DNA from: Arcobacter roscoffensis
GTDB lineage: Bacteria; Campylobacterota; Campylobacteria; Campylobacterales; Arcobacteraceae
Assembly (NCBI RefSeq): GCF_024267655.1
Contig: NZ_CP100595.1
Location: 1,302,001-1,366,000, forward strand
DNA length: 64,000 nucleotides
Direction: 5' to 3'
Under the pieces are notes generated by a model. That model did no database searches, was not told the origin of the DNA, and saw nothing but the letters and a program-made list of their open reading frames with translations. Numbering within the stretch: the first letter of the stretch is position 1; each line of letters starts with the position of its first letter. Positions 45,452-54,755 of this stretch are shown in pieces. A program made the translations under genes and the position numbers.

Positions 45452-46798
45452 ATGAATTCATCAAGATTTACTAGGTTTGGATTTATTTTAGCTGCTGTTG
45501 GTTCAGCAGTTGGATTAGGAAATGTATGGAAATTCCCATATGTTACAGGTGAATATGGAGGAGGAGCCTTTGTATTAGTTTATTTAGCAACAGCTTTATT
45601 TGTTGGGGTATTTGTATTAATTTCAGAGTTACTAATTGGTAAACTAGGTCGAAGTGATGCTGTTTCAATGTTTGAGAATTTAGCAGTTAGAAACAAAAAA
45701 CTTTGGAAATGGGCTGGTTTTATAGTAATTGTGCCATTAATAATTTTATCTTATTACTCTGTAGTAATCGGGTGGATTTTTCATTATATTGCAATGTCAT
45801 TTCAAGGTTTACCTTCAACAGTAGAGCAATCTAAAGATATTTTTATGGCATTGCTGACTACAGATGTACAGACTCAACTTATGTATCATACAATAGTATT
45901 TGTTTTAGTAACAGCTATTATTTTAAGAGGTATTAAAGATGGTATTGAGAAGATTAATAAGATTTTAATGCCATTATTAGCACTTATCTTAGCTATTTTA
46001 TTTGTATATTCTATAAATATAGATAGTTTCTCAAAAGCTGTTCATTTTATGTTTGATCCTGACTTCTCAAAGCTTACATCTGAAGCTATTATTGTAGCTA
46101 TTGGACAAGCATTCTATACTCTTTCTTTAGGTATGGGTATTATTATTACATATGCAGCTTCTTTACCAAAAGAGGCAAATGTTGTTAAGTCATCGATTTT
46201 AATCTCAATCATTGATACTATGGTTGCGATTGTTGCAGGTCTTATTATCTTTACTTTATTATTTGACAAAGGTGCAGAGTCTACAAAAGGTGCTGGATTA
46301 GTATTTATTTCATTACCATCTGTATTTTATGAGTTTGGTTCAATTGGTTCAACTTTAGCTTTATTATTCTTTATTGCTATTGCATTTGCTGGTATCACAT
46401 CAGCTATTTCTATGTTAGAACCAATGGTATCTTACTTTATGAATAGATTTGATATGTCAAGAATTAAAGCTGCATTAATTTGTAGTATATTTTTCTATGT
46501 ATTAGGTATTGCGGCATTGTTATCAAATATCTCAGATTACTCGCCTATGTTAATGATTGGAGAAAAAGGATTATTTGACTGGTTAGACTTTGTTTGTTCA
46601 ACTATCTTAGTTCCAATTGGTGGTATTTTAGTAGTTGTATTTATTGGACACTTTATGGATAAAGAAACAGTTGAGGGTGAGCTTGTTCCTTTAATGGGAA
46701 GCTTCTTAACGAAAGTATGGTTCTTTATGGTTAGATATGTAATTCCTATTGCTTTAGTAGTAGTAATTTTAAATGAAACTGGAATATTTAAATTTTAA
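45452..46798 (+). CDS. SNF-family sodium-dependent transporter
   Basis: A 448-residue membrane protein of the neurotransmitter:sodium symporter family, with the diagnostic start RFGFILAAVGSAVGLGNVWK and PYVTGEYGGGAFVLVYL (sodium and substrate site, TM1-2). About 11 hydrophobic helices can be counted, as in bacterial members such as TnaT/MhsT. The substrate is probably an amino acid. AAGGAG lies ahead of the ATG. A strong terminator follows, so it is transcribed alone. Confidence 0.92.
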   Translation: MNSSRFTRFGFILAAVGSAVGLGNVWKFPYVTGEYGGGAFVLVYLATALFVGVFVLISELLIGKLGRSDAVSMFENLAVRNKKLWKWAGFIVIVPLIILSYYSVVIGWIFHYIAMSFQGLPSTVEQSKDIFMALLTTDVQTQLMYHTIVFVLVTAIILRGIKDGIEKINKILMPLLALILAILFVYSINIDSFSKAVHFMFDPDFSKLTSEAIIVAIGQAFYTLSLGMGIIITYAASLPKEANVVKSSILISIIDTMVAIVAGLIIFTLLFDKGAESTKGAGLVFISLPSVFYEFGSIGSTLALLFFIAIAFAGITSAISMLEPMVSYFMNRFDMSRIKAALICSIFFYVLGIAALLSNISDYSPMLMIGEKGLFDWLDFVCSTILVPIGGILVVVFIGHFMDKETVEGELVPLMGSFLTKVWFFMVRYVIPIALVVVILNETGIFKF

Positions 46799-46822
46799 TA
46801 TTTATTGATAAGTCAAAATAAG

Positions 46823-46856
46823 AAGGGATAGATATTTTATCTATCCCTTTTTTTAT
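46823..46856 (+). terminator. Rho-independent terminator after the SNF transporter gene
   Basis: A perfect 11-bp stem, AAGGGATAGAT / ATCTATCCCTT, followed by a T-run. It ends at the stop codon of the convergent gene. Confidence 0.88.
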
Positions 46857-47323
46857 ATAAATAAAAATATATAAATACTTACACCCATAATAGAAGTAAG
46901 TGTCATTGAAGCGAAAATTGCTTTTCCTATTTTTTTATGTTTACTATTTGAAAACTCTTTAAAGCCACTTTTCTTATATAGTTTATAAGAGCTAATAAAA
47001 AGATATAACCAACCAGCTACAGCAAAAATAGCGATTACAATATGAACAATTAAAAATATAAGTAAAAAGTCATATGATAAATTACTATGCTTTGCATACT
47101 CAATAAATCCACCTGTTAATCTAACACCTATTTCAAATACTAAAACCATTACTAAACTAAGAGCTAGAATAATAGTTTGAGAGATAAAGTGAAGTTTATA
47201 TTTTTTGTTGATGGCAAGCTTGATACTATAAGCTAGTAAGAAAGGAAGTAGTACAAAAAAGATTGTAACTACATCCATAAATAGTAAAGCTTTTGTTCCT
47301 AAAAAGCCAGATGAAGAGAACAT
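46853..47323 (-). CDS. DUF420-like integral membrane protein
   Basis: A 156-residue protein with about four membrane helices and the ending SKHKKIGKAIFASMTLTSIMGVSIY, which resembles the DUF420 family (HKxIG followed by a final helix). Several His and Lys residues sit at helix ends. The function is not established from the sequence; relatives are often found near respiratory genes. Its ATG abuts the stop of the upstream DUF3817-like gene, so the two are co-transcribed. Confidence 0.65.
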   Translation of the reverse strand: MFSSSGFLGTKALLFMDVVTIFFVLLPFLLAYSIKLAINKKYKLHFISQTIILALSLVMVLVFEIGVRLTGGFIEYAKHSNLSYDFLLIFLIVHIVIAIFAVAGWLYLFISSYKLYKKSGFKEFSNSKHKKIGKAIFASMTLTSIMGVSIYIFLFI

Positions 47324-47623
47324 CTAGCTGTCTTGAGGCTGTTTTTTAAGTGATTTGTCTATTATGATAAATCCAAATGGAATTAAAGAATATACAAAGT
47401 ACTGAAATGCAATTCCTTTATCCCAATTACATTTTCTTAATGCATCAAATAAAAAAATACAAAATAGTATAAATAATACTCCATGACTCATACCTACAAT
47501 CTTTACAGGATAAGGGTTCTCACCTATATATTTGATAGGCATTGCTATAAATACTAAGATTAAGTACGATAAACCTTCTAAAATAGAAATAATTCTAAAT
47601 CTAGAATATGCGTTTTTTAACAT
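47324..47623 (-). CDS. DUF3817-like small membrane protein
   Basis: A 99-residue protein with three membrane helices: FRIISILEGLSYLILVFIAMP..., GMSHGVLFILFCIFLFDAL and FQYFVYSLIPFGFIII. The EGxSYL...P(I)K and HG spacing matches DUF3817. The role is unknown. It is directly followed by the DUF420-like gene with no gap. Confidence 0.75.
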   Translation of the reverse strand: MLKNAYSRFRIISILEGLSYLILVFIAMPIKYIGENPYPVKIVGMSHGVLFILFCIFLFDALRKCNWDKGIAFQYFVYSLIPFGFIIIDKSLKKQPQDS

Positions 47624-47715
47624 TTTGATCCTTTATAATAAAAACATGATTATATGAAAGTTTTGTTTACGAAAAGTTAATATAGAATTGCTAAAATATA
47701 CACTAAGGAGTTTTT

Positions 47716-47796
47716 ATGAATGCAAATAAAGTGATTTTTTCATTATTGGTTTTATATATATTAGCAGATGTTGCAAATACATATTTTTTTAACTAA
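47716..47796 (+). CDS. Putative 26-residue small membrane peptide
   Basis: ATG at 47716 with an AAGGAG ribosome site 5-6 bases ahead encodes MNANKVIFSLLVLYILADVA plus six residues, a single hydrophobic helix, ending at TAA 47796. The end overlaps the stop of the convergent sensor kinase by 8 bases. The evidence is the strong ribosome site and coherent helix only; it could be spurious. Confidence 0.4.
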   Translation: MNANKVIFSLLVLYILADVANTYFFN

Positions 47797-49666
47797 GGTT
47801 TATTTTTATTGTAAATTCTACACCTTTGTTCTCTTCACTATTACAAACAATTGACCCTTTTAATTTACTTGTGATGATATTATAGATTATATTTAAGCCA
47901 AGACCTGTGCTTCCTTTATCCCTATTAGTTGTAAAGAAAGGCTCAAAGATCTTAGCAATATTTTCTTCTTTGATTCCTTTTCCATTATCTTTATAGATTA
48001 TAAAAACTGTATCTTCTTCTTTTTTTAAAGCAATATCAATTTTTCCATCAGTTTTATGTTTAAAGCCATGCTTTATAGAATTTATAATCAGATTTGTAAT
48101 AATCTGAGAAAAGTAACCTGGATATGAGTATAACTCAATATTATCATCAGAACTAATATCAACATCTACATGATTTTTCTTTATGATATTTTTTAAGCTA
48201 AATAGTATGTCATAGATGTATTTATCTAAGAAAAACTTTCTCTCATCTTCACTTGTTTGATCAACTGAGATTTGTTTGAAACTTTTTACTAATTGAGCTG
48301 TTCTTTCAAGGTTTGTATTTACAAGCTTTGAAATATCATCACTTAAGCTTAAGTATTTCTCAAAGTCTTCTTGGGTTATTTTATCTTCTTTATATAGTGC
48401 ACTTATCTTTTTTGTTTCTTCTAAAAGATGAGTAACTCCTGTAAGTCCAATACCTACAGGTGTATTTATTTCATGGGCAACTCCTGCTACAAGAGAGCCT
48501 AAGCTTGCAAGTTTTTCTGCTTCAATAAGTTTATCTTGTGTTTGTTTTAAGTTATTTATTGTAGCTTGTAGTTCTTCATTTGATTCTTCTAACTCTTCTG
48601 TTCTTTCATAAACTTTTTGTTGTAACTCTTCATTGAATTTTTCTATTTTTTCTTTTGCTTTGTTTATTTCTGTAATATCTAAGTATGTACCAATAATTAG
48701 CCTTGTATTAGTTTTATCATCTTTAAAATAGTTTTTATAAATAATAACATCTTTGATATTTCCTTTAAAATTTTTAACTTTACAAAATTTACTCTTGGCT
48801 TTTTCACTTTTTAAAACTTCATTATCTACTTGTTTTTGCTCTTCAATTAGAGTATTGTCTTTAAATATACTTATATTTGAGCCTATGATTTCTTCTTTAG
48901 TCTTACCATAGAATTTTGCAAAAGATTTATTACAGTTTACATAGTTTAATTTGTCGTCTTTTATAAAAATAGGGACATTGATACTTTCCATTAATAGATG
49001 TTGGAAATCTAATTGTTGATTAATTGTATCAATTCTATTTTTTAAAGAGTTTCTCATACTATCGAAGTTTTGAGCAAGTTGAGCTACTTCATCTTTTGAG
49101 TTTATGTTTATCTCAAAGTCTAAATTACCTGAACTTATTTCTTTTGTTGCATGGGATAAATAGTTTATAGATTTGATTGTTTTATTTACAAAATAGTAAA
49201 TTATTCCTAATAAAAGAAACAAAACAATAATTGTAGCTTCAATTATTGCTTCTTTATATTTTTGAACAGTCTCTAAGATTGATGTGTCTGAATAATAAAT
49301 ATTTAAAGTTCCTAAATGCTCTTGGGATATTTTTAAAGGAATAGAGTTTTTAATTATCTTTGATGTGGAGTTTATTTTTTTATCAATAGTTATATTTACT
49401 ACTTCGCTAAAGTCAATTAGTTCTATTTTTAAAATATCTTCATCAATTGATAAGGCTTTTAAGTTAGTAGTTAAGATATTTTTATTTAAATCAAATAGTA
49501 GTTGAGCAATAGTATCTTGATTGATTTTTTTATGGTATTCGATTTTTTCAGTAAGTTTAGCTTGAGCTTCTTGTTTTTTTATATTGATGATATAATTAAC
49601 AAAGATAGACATTGATACTATTGTTGTTATTGAAATTGATAAAAAAATCTTCATTAAAATAGACAT
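47789..49666 (-). CDS. Membrane sensor histidine kinase (HAMP-PAS-HisKA-HATPase)
   Basis: A 625-residue kinase. Two membrane helices (about 5-25 and 142-162) flank a periplasmic domain of about 115 residues; a HAMP domain (about 163-215), PAS (about 225-335) and coiled coil (about 340-385, ERTEELEESNEELQATINNL) follow. The phosphoacceptor His is in VAGVAHEINTPVGIGL, and the HATPase domain shows NLIINSIKHGF, DNGKGIKEENI and GSTGLGLNI. No response regulator is adjacent. It is divergent from the periplasmic binding-protein gene at 49720, separated by 53 bases, so the two may share control or ligand. Confidence 0.88.
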   Translation of the reverse strand: MSILMKIFLSISITTIVSMSIFVNYIINIKKQEAQAKLTEKIEYHKKINQDTIAQLLFDLNKNILTTNLKALSIDEDILKIELIDFSEVVNITIDKKINSTSKIIKNSIPLKISQEHLGTLNIYYSDTSILETVQKYKEAIIEATIIVLFLLLGIIYYFVNKTIKSINYLSHATKEISSGNLDFEININSKDEVAQLAQNFDSMRNSLKNRIDTINQQLDFQHLLMESINVPIFIKDDKLNYVNCNKSFAKFYGKTKEEIIGSNISIFKDNTLIEEQKQVDNEVLKSEKAKSKFCKVKNFKGNIKDVIIYKNYFKDDKTNTRLIIGTYLDITEINKAKEKIEKFNEELQQKVYERTEELEESNEELQATINNLKQTQDKLIEAEKLASLGSLVAGVAHEINTPVGIGLTGVTHLLEETKKISALYKEDKITQEDFEKYLSLSDDISKLVNTNLERTAQLVKSFKQISVDQTSEDERKFFLDKYIYDILFSLKNIIKKNHVDVDISSDDNIELYSYPGYFSQIITNLIINSIKHGFKHKTDGKIDIALKKEEDTVFIIYKDNGKGIKEENIAKIFEPFFTTNRDKGSTGLGLNIIYNIITSKLKGSIVCNSEENKGVEFTIKINLS

Positions 49667-49719
49667 GTTTAAACCTTTAAGTTATTATACAATAAAGACA
49701 ACTTAATTTAAGGAATACT

Positions 49720-50589
49720 ATGAGTAAAGTTTTTTTAATTATAATTTTTTCATTTGTTTTTTTAAATGCTAATAACATAAAAGTAATTCCTCCAAAATCA
49801 GAATTTGATACTATTCATGATTATTATTTTAAGTTATTAAAAAAAGTTTTAAAGCTTACAGAGTCAAAATATGGAAAAGCAAATATTCTATTTTCAAAAA
49901 AAATGGAACAGGGTAGGGCTTTAGTTTATTTAAAAGAAGGAAAATTTATAGATATTCATTGGGCTGGTACATCAAAAAAAAGAGAAAAAGAACTAAAAGC
50001 AATAAAAATTCCTTTATTTAAAGGACTACTTGGTTTTAGAAAACTAATAATTCATAAAGATAACATAGAAAAATTTAATGAAGTTAATACTTTGGAAGAT
50101 TTGAAAAAATATAAAGCTTGCCAAGGTACACACTGGCCTGATACAAAGATTTTAGAAAATGCTAAAATAAAAGTAGTAAAGAATACAAACTATGAAGCGA
50201 TGTTTTATCAAATAAAAAGTAAAAGATGTGACTTTTTCCCAAGAGCTATATTTGAAGCTAATCCTGAGGTTGAAAGTAGAAAAGATATTTTACCCCAGTT
50301 AATGGTTTATAAGAATTTAGCTTTAGTATATGAATTTCCTATGTATTTTTTTGTATCAAAAAAGAATATAAATTTATATAAAAGAATTAAAGAGGGCTTA
50401 ACTATAATGCTTGAAACAAAAGAGTTAGACAAATTTATGATGAATCATGAAATAACTAGACATATTTTTCCTATTGAAGAAAAAATAAATGTAAAAAGCT
50501 TTAAATTAGACAATCCTTATATAAATAAGAATAAAATCACTGATGATATTTTTGGTTTACAAAATAAAAAAGGTTACTTAAATGAGTAG
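49720..50589 (+). CDS. Periplasmic solute-binding-like protein linked to a diguanylate cyclase
   Basis: A 289-residue protein with a signal peptide (about 1-18) and a type 2 periplasmic-binding fold, judged from ALVYLKEGKFIDIHWAGTSKKRE, LLGFRKLIIHKDNIEKF and YEFPMYFFVSKK. No ABC transporter genes accompany it. It overlaps the diguanylate cyclase gene by 8 bases and is divergent from a sensor kinase gene, so a sensing role is more likely than uptake. The ligand is unknown. Confidence 0.7.
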   Translation: MSKVFLIIIFSFVFLNANNIKVIPPKSEFDTIHDYYFKLLKKVLKLTESKYGKANILFSKKMEQGRALVYLKEGKFIDIHWAGTSKKREKELKAIKIPLFKGLLGFRKLIIHKDNIEKFNEVNTLEDLKKYKACQGTHWPDTKILENAKIKVVKNTNYEAMFYQIKSKRCDFFPRAIFEANPEVESRKDILPQLMVYKNLALVYEFPMYFFVSKKNINLYKRIKEGLTIMLETKELDKFMMNHEITRHIFPIEEKINVKSFKLDNPYINKNKITDDIFGLQNKKGYLNE

Positions 50590-51406
50590 TGAACAAATTG
50601 AAACAATTATAAAAAATGAAAAATTAGAAAATTTAGATACAAAAAAAATTAATGAATTAGCTTATAATACTGCTAGTATAGAAAAGTTTACAAAGAAAAT
50701 AAATAATCCTTACTCTAAAATCATATCTGTTTTAATACATAAGAAGCTTGATGAGCATGAAGCTAAATTTACATGGGATAAGTTAGTTACTCATATGAAA
50801 AGTTTAGAAAAAACTTTAAAAAGACCTGTTGGTATAAATGTGGCAAGTGTAGATTATATAGAAAATATTAAAAATACATCAGAAGATATGAAAGTTATGT
50901 TAGAAGATGAGTTTGAAACTATATCTAAAATTGCTACTATTGATGAATTGACTTCTTTATATAAAAGAGAGGTTTTGGATATTTTTATAAAAAAGATTTT
51001 TGAAAAAGCAAAAAGAAAGAACAATAATTTCTCTTTTATGATGATTGATATTGATGATTTTAAAGATGTAAATGATACTTATGGACATCAAAAAGGTGAT
51101 GAGGTTCTTGCAAAAATTTCAAAGATTATTAAACAAAGTATTAGAAGTATGGATGTAGCTTTTAGGTATGGAGGTGAAGAGTTGAGTGTAATTTTTCCTG
51201 ATACCAAAAAAGATGATGCTTTTATGATTGCCCAAAAAATAAGGGAAAATATTCAAAAAGAGTATACAAATGATATGAAAATAACAGTAAGTATAGGTAT
51301 AAGTAGTAATGAAGAGATAAAAAAAGATGAACAAGAAATCATTAAAAGTGCAGATGAACTTCTTTATGAAGCAAAAAACAATGGTAAAAACCAAGTAAGG
51401 GTTTAA
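50582..51406 (+). CDS. Cytoplasmic diguanylate cyclase (GGDEF)
   Basis: A 274-residue protein. The N-terminal half (about 1-115) is helical and unassigned. The GGDEF domain (about 120-274) has the active-site motif GGEEL in RYGGEELSVIFP, a Phe-to-Leu variant of GGEEF, and an RxxD product-inhibition site (RSMD) five residues before it. It is expected to make cyclic di-GMP. No membrane segment is present, so input must come from a partner, perhaps through the neighbouring binding protein and membrane protein. It is coupled to both by an 8-base overlap and a 1-base gap. Confidence 0.85.
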   Translation: MSSEQIETIIKNEKLENLDTKKINELAYNTASIEKFTKKINNPYSKIISVLIHKKLDEHEAKFTWDKLVTHMKSLEKTLKRPVGINVASVDYIENIKNTSEDMKVMLEDEFETISKIATIDELTSLYKREVLDIFIKKIFEKAKRKNNNFSFMMIDIDDFKDVNDTYGHQKGDEVLAKISKIIKQSIRSMDVAFRYGGEELSVIFPDTKKDDAFMIAQKIRENIQKEYTNDMKITVSIGISSNEEIKKDEQEIIKSADELLYEAKNNGKNQVRV

Positions 51407-51407
51407 A

Positions 51408-51803
51408 ATGAATTTAAATATTGATATGAAAGATATAGGTCAAATTTCAATAGGCTCTTTTGCTTTTGCTGTTCCAATTTCATTTTCAGAGGAGGCTTGG
51501 AGAATTAGTGAGAGTCTTCCTTTTACTAATCTTACATTAGTATTTTTATTGTCAGTGAGTTTTTTAGCCCTTTTTGCCTATGAGAGTGTTTTCCAAGGGC
51601 AGGTTGTACATAGAATTTTTGTTTTTATAATAAGAATTATAATTGCATATATAATATCAGCTTTTGTCGTAGCCTTAGTTTTAATATCTATTGATAAATT
51701 ACCTTTATTAACAGAGCCAATTATTGCTATAAAAAGATTGATTGTTATTACAATGCCTGCTTCAATGGGTGCAATTATTGTAGATAGTTTTGATAAAGAG
51801 TAA
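51408..51803 (+). CDS. Membrane protein resembling DUF2391/TIGR02587
   Basis: A 131-residue protein with three to four membrane helices and the segment SIGSFAFAVPISFSEEAWRI, which resembles the DUF2391 family of integral membrane proteins. The function is unknown. It begins 1 base after the diguanylate cyclase stop and completes a three-gene unit with the binding protein, so it may link the periplasmic and cytoplasmic parts. Confidence 0.55.
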   Translation: MNLNIDMKDIGQISIGSFAFAVPISFSEEAWRISESLPFTNLTLVFLLSVSFLALFAYESVFQGQVVHRIFVFIIRIIIAYIISAFVVALVLISIDKLPLLTEPIIAIKRLIVITMPASMGAIIVDSFDKE

Positions 51804-51831
51804 TTAAAATATTTTATTCAAAATTTTAATT
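51802..51831. terminator. A/T-rich hairpin between convergent genes
   Basis: AATTAAAAT (51802-51810) pairs with ATTTTAATT (51823-51831). It spans the two facing stop codons and is weak because the stem has no G/C. Confidence 0.45.
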
Positions 51832-52439
51832 TGCTCTTCTTTGCTGTAGTTAAATTTAAATTCACACTCTTTTAAATAATAAAAAAAATAGTCTGACTCA
51901 AAACCTTTATATTTTCTAAGATTGTCTTCCAAAAAAAGCCAAAACTCTTTTAATCTTGTCTTATATGAGTCTTTAGAATGGATTTTATACCAGTTTAAAT
52001 ACTCTTTAAAATGCTCATTGTTTTCACTATTTCTTTTAGGTAGTTTGGGCATTAAAAGTGTATATACTTTTTCATCAAAATAAAAGCCTATTATATTTAT
52101 AGCTTCATATAAGGACTTGTTCTTACTTTGTTTTTGTTTTGTATTGAAGTAATAATACTCTTCATAATCGCTATTGTCTTTAATACTCTTGTTATACTCT
52201 TCTTCTAAAAATTTAGCAAGTTTTAGTCTTAGTTGGTCATACCTATTTTTTACAGTACGATAGTTTACATTTAATTTTCTGCTGCATTCATTGGCATTGA
52301 TATTATCGCAAAAGCTTTTGATGATTTTGCTATCTGTTGCAAGTTTTTTTAAGGAGTACTTTTTATTGCATTTTTTGCATTTTATGTAGTTTTTTTCAAT
52401 ATGATAAAAAGTGTTATTGTTGCAGTTTTTACAATTCAT
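51804..52439 (-). CDS. IS1595-like transposase-derived protein with zinc ribbon and HTH, DDE core reduced
   Basis: A 211-residue protein. Residues 3-24 form a zinc ribbon (Cys3, Cys6, Cys21, Cys24); ANECSRKLNVNYRTVKNRYDQLR (about 48-70) resembles the helix-turn-helix of IS1595-family transposases. EEYYYFNTKQKQSKNKS, FYFDEKVYTLLMPK and the ending YKGFESDYFFYYLKECEFKF parallel the first acidic residue region, the following strand and the C-terminal signature of those enzymes. The stretch that would carry the second catalytic Asp is missing. No flanking inverted repeats were noticed. It is probably a domesticated DNA-binding protein rather than an active transposase. Confidence 0.6.
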   Translation of the reverse strand: MNCKNCNNNTFYHIEKNYIKCKKCNKKYSLKKLATDSKIIKSFCDNINANECSRKLNVNYRTVKNRYDQLRLKLAKFLEEEYNKSIKDNSDYEEYYYFNTKQKQSKNKSLYEAINIIGFYFDEKVYTLLMPKLPKRNSENNEHFKEYLNWYKIHSKDSYKTRLKEFWLFLEDNLRKYKGFESDYFFYYLKECEFKFNYSKEEQIKILNKIF

Positions 52440-52480
52440 AAAAACATTTTAACACTTTTTATCAAAGTTATAGTTTATAA

Positions 52481-52500
52481 GACAAGCTTAAAAGCTTGTC
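52481..52500 (-). terminator. Hairpin at the end of the second chemoreceptor gene
   Basis: GACAAGCTT / AAGCTTGTC is a 9-bp dyad with a 2-base centre, overlapping the chemoreceptor stop region. Confidence 0.55.
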
Positions 52501-54464
52501 CATTCATCTTCATCTTTTGAAGAGTCTTTAAACTCATTATGTGAGGATTTATTAAAGTTATTTGAGTTTTGTTTTGATGAAGTTTTTACTTCATATTTTT
52601 TACTGTCATCAGAATCATTAGAGTTTAACTCTTTTGCTTGAACCTCATCTTTACCTATAAACTCTTTTGAGTTTGCATTTTCAACTACAAGTTTTGCGAT
52701 ATTATCAGTTTGCACAGCCACATTGTATGTTTGGTTAGCAATCATTGCATTTTCTTGTGTTTGTCTGTCAAGGGAATTAACAGCATCATTAATTTGTTCA
52801 ATACCTGATAACTGTTCTTTACTAGATGCTTCAACATTTTTAATTAAATCAATTGTTTTATTTATATCTTCATTAAGCTCTTTGTATCCAGTAATCATCT
52901 CATCAGAGATTTTTTTACCTTCATCTGCTTTAATTGTAGCTGTTTCAACTAAGTCTTTGATCTCTTTAGCAGCCTCTGCTGATCTAGCTGCAAGGTTTCG
53001 CACTTCTTGAGCAACAACAGCAAAACCTTTACCAGCTTCACCAGCAGTAGCAGCTTCAACAGCAGCGTTTAATGATAAAATATTTGTTTGGAAGGCAATT
53101 TGGTCAATTACAGTAATTGCTTCATTAATAGCATTTACTTCATTGTCAATTTCAGTCATAGCTTCTGTTGTTTTGTTTGCTAAAGCTTGCCCTTGTGAAA
53201 CTGAAGATGTTACACTTGATGCTAATTGTGACATTTGAACAACATTTTGAGTATTGTTTGAAATATTACTTGAAATTTCTTCAATAGCTGCTGCTGTTTG
53301 CTCTAATGATGCTGCTGCTTCATTTGAGTTTTTATTTAAAGTATCAACATTATTTAACAAGATATTACTACTATTACCCAATGTTAAACCATTTGATTTA
53401 TTTTCAACAAGCATATCATTTATGATATCTGCAAGGTTATTTAGTCCAACAGTAACGCCACTATTACAACCATGAATTCTATGTGTAAAGTCTAAAGAAG
53501 CATATCTTTCTAAAGCAAATGAAATATCATTTATATTTGTACAAACTCTAAGTTGTAAGCTATAAAGCATTTCATTTATTTGCTCTCTTAGGTTCTCTAA
53601 ACTAGCTGTTTTTGTTTCATTGTCAAGTCTTTTGTTTAAGAAACCATCTTTGATTACATGAACAATATCATTTATTTCATCTAAGAATTTATTATCAGAA
53701 TCAATTGTCTCTTTTGCTTCTTTAATATTCTTATTAACTTCTTTAGCCATAACTCCAAACTCATCTTTTGATGAATCATCTAAGAATTCAACAGTATCAC
53801 TCTCTTTATTTACATACATAAAGAAACTAAGAAGTCCACTTTGGAAGTTTCTAATAGATCTTAGTATTTGATTTGATAATAAAATACTAAAAGTTAAGAA
53901 AAGAATAATTGATACAAGAGCAATTGTGATTAAAACATTGTTCATTGTTACTACTGCAGCATCTTTTTGTTTGATGGCATTTTCATTTATTGTTGATAAC
54001 TCTTTTTCAAGCTTTAAACCTGTTTGAACCATCTGTTTAATTATAGATAAAATCCTTGGAGTATCTTTAATTATGCCCTTTTCAAAATTAGTTATTTTTT
54101 CAGGTGCGAAATTGTTAAATTTTACAATATACTCTTGAGATAAAGATAAAATATCCTTTGCTAAATGCTGATTTTCTGTATTGTCTAGCAGTGGAATTAA
54201 GTTTTTTACCTGATTATCTAAGGACTTAAAATCCTCTCTAACTTTGTTTGCTGTTTGGTTATTTGGAGATCTTAAGAATTGATATACAGAAATCCTACCT
54301 TTTAAAACCTTCTGTATAAACACATCTGTCTCAACAGCTACATGAATCCTCTTTTCAGATATACTATTGAAGTAACTGAAAACTAGACTAGATACTATAA
54401 CTATAAATATGAATGTTATAGGTAGTATCAATAGTTTTACCTTTGTACTAATGTTGTTTAGCAT
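52488..54464 (-). CDS. Methyl-accepting chemotaxis protein with a C-terminal xWxxF tether
   Basis: A 658-residue receptor with a membrane helix (about 9-30), helical periplasmic domain (about 35-175), second helix (about 178-200), linker, and signalling domain with the hairpin [20 protein letters not shown]. It ends DEWTSF, again the xWxxF adaptation-enzyme tether. A Ser/Asp/Asn/Lys-rich flexible tail of about 45 residues joins the two. GGGAGG lies ahead of the ATG. The signalling domain is nearly the same as that of the receptor at 42923 while the sensing domain differs, so the two respond to different ligands through the same array. Confidence 0.92.
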   Translation of the reverse strand: MLNNISTKVKLLILPITFIFIVIVSSLVFSYFNSISEKRIHVAVETDVFIQKVLKGRISVYQFLRSPNNQTANKVREDFKSLDNQVKNLIPLLDNTENQHLAKDILSLSQEYIVKFNNFAPEKITNFEKGIIKDTPRILSIIKQMVQTGLKLEKELSTINENAIKQKDAAVVTMNNVLITIALVSIILFLTFSILLSNQILRSIRNFQSGLLSFFMYVNKESDTVEFLDDSSKDEFGVMAKEVNKNIKEAKETIDSDNKFLDEINDIVHVIKDGFLNKRLDNETKTASLENLREQINEMLYSLQLRVCTNINDISFALERYASLDFTHRIHGCNSGVTVGLNNLADIINDMLVENKSNGLTLGNSSNILLNNVDTLNKNSNEAAASLEQTAAAIEEISSNISNNTQNVVQMSQLASSVTSSVSQGQALANKTTEAMTEIDNEVNAINEAITVIDQIAFQTNILSLNAAVEAATAGEAGKGFAVVAQEVRNLAARSAEAAKEIKDLVETATIKADEGKKISDEMITGYKELNEDINKTIDLIKNVEASSKEQLSGIEQINDAVNSLDRQTQENAMIANQTYNVAVQTDNIAKLVVENANSKEFIGKDEVQAKELNSNDSDDSKKYEVKTSSKQNSNNFNKSSHNEFKDSSKDEDEWTSF

Positions 54465-54755
54465 TTGTACCTCCCTTATTATTTTAAAAACAAAAATTAA
54501 TTATTACTTAAATTAAATGAAAATTAAATAAAGAAATATTGAATTCTGTTATCTATAGTGTTATATAAATATATTTATTACCTAAAGTCTTTTCAAATGA
54601 TATAAGTTTTGGTTATATGTTTAAAATATATACTTTTTTTCCTAAAAATACATAAGAAATTGATTTAATTAGAATAGATTTATAAAAAGTGAGTTACACT
54701 ACAGAATAAAATGAATAAGTATTCACATTTAAATATATTACTAAAAGGAATAAAT

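Noticed and set aside
54660-54672. FNR-type site (TTGAT-N4-ATCAA) upstream of hypB
   Set aside because: Only the left half-site, TTGAT, is present; the right half does not match.
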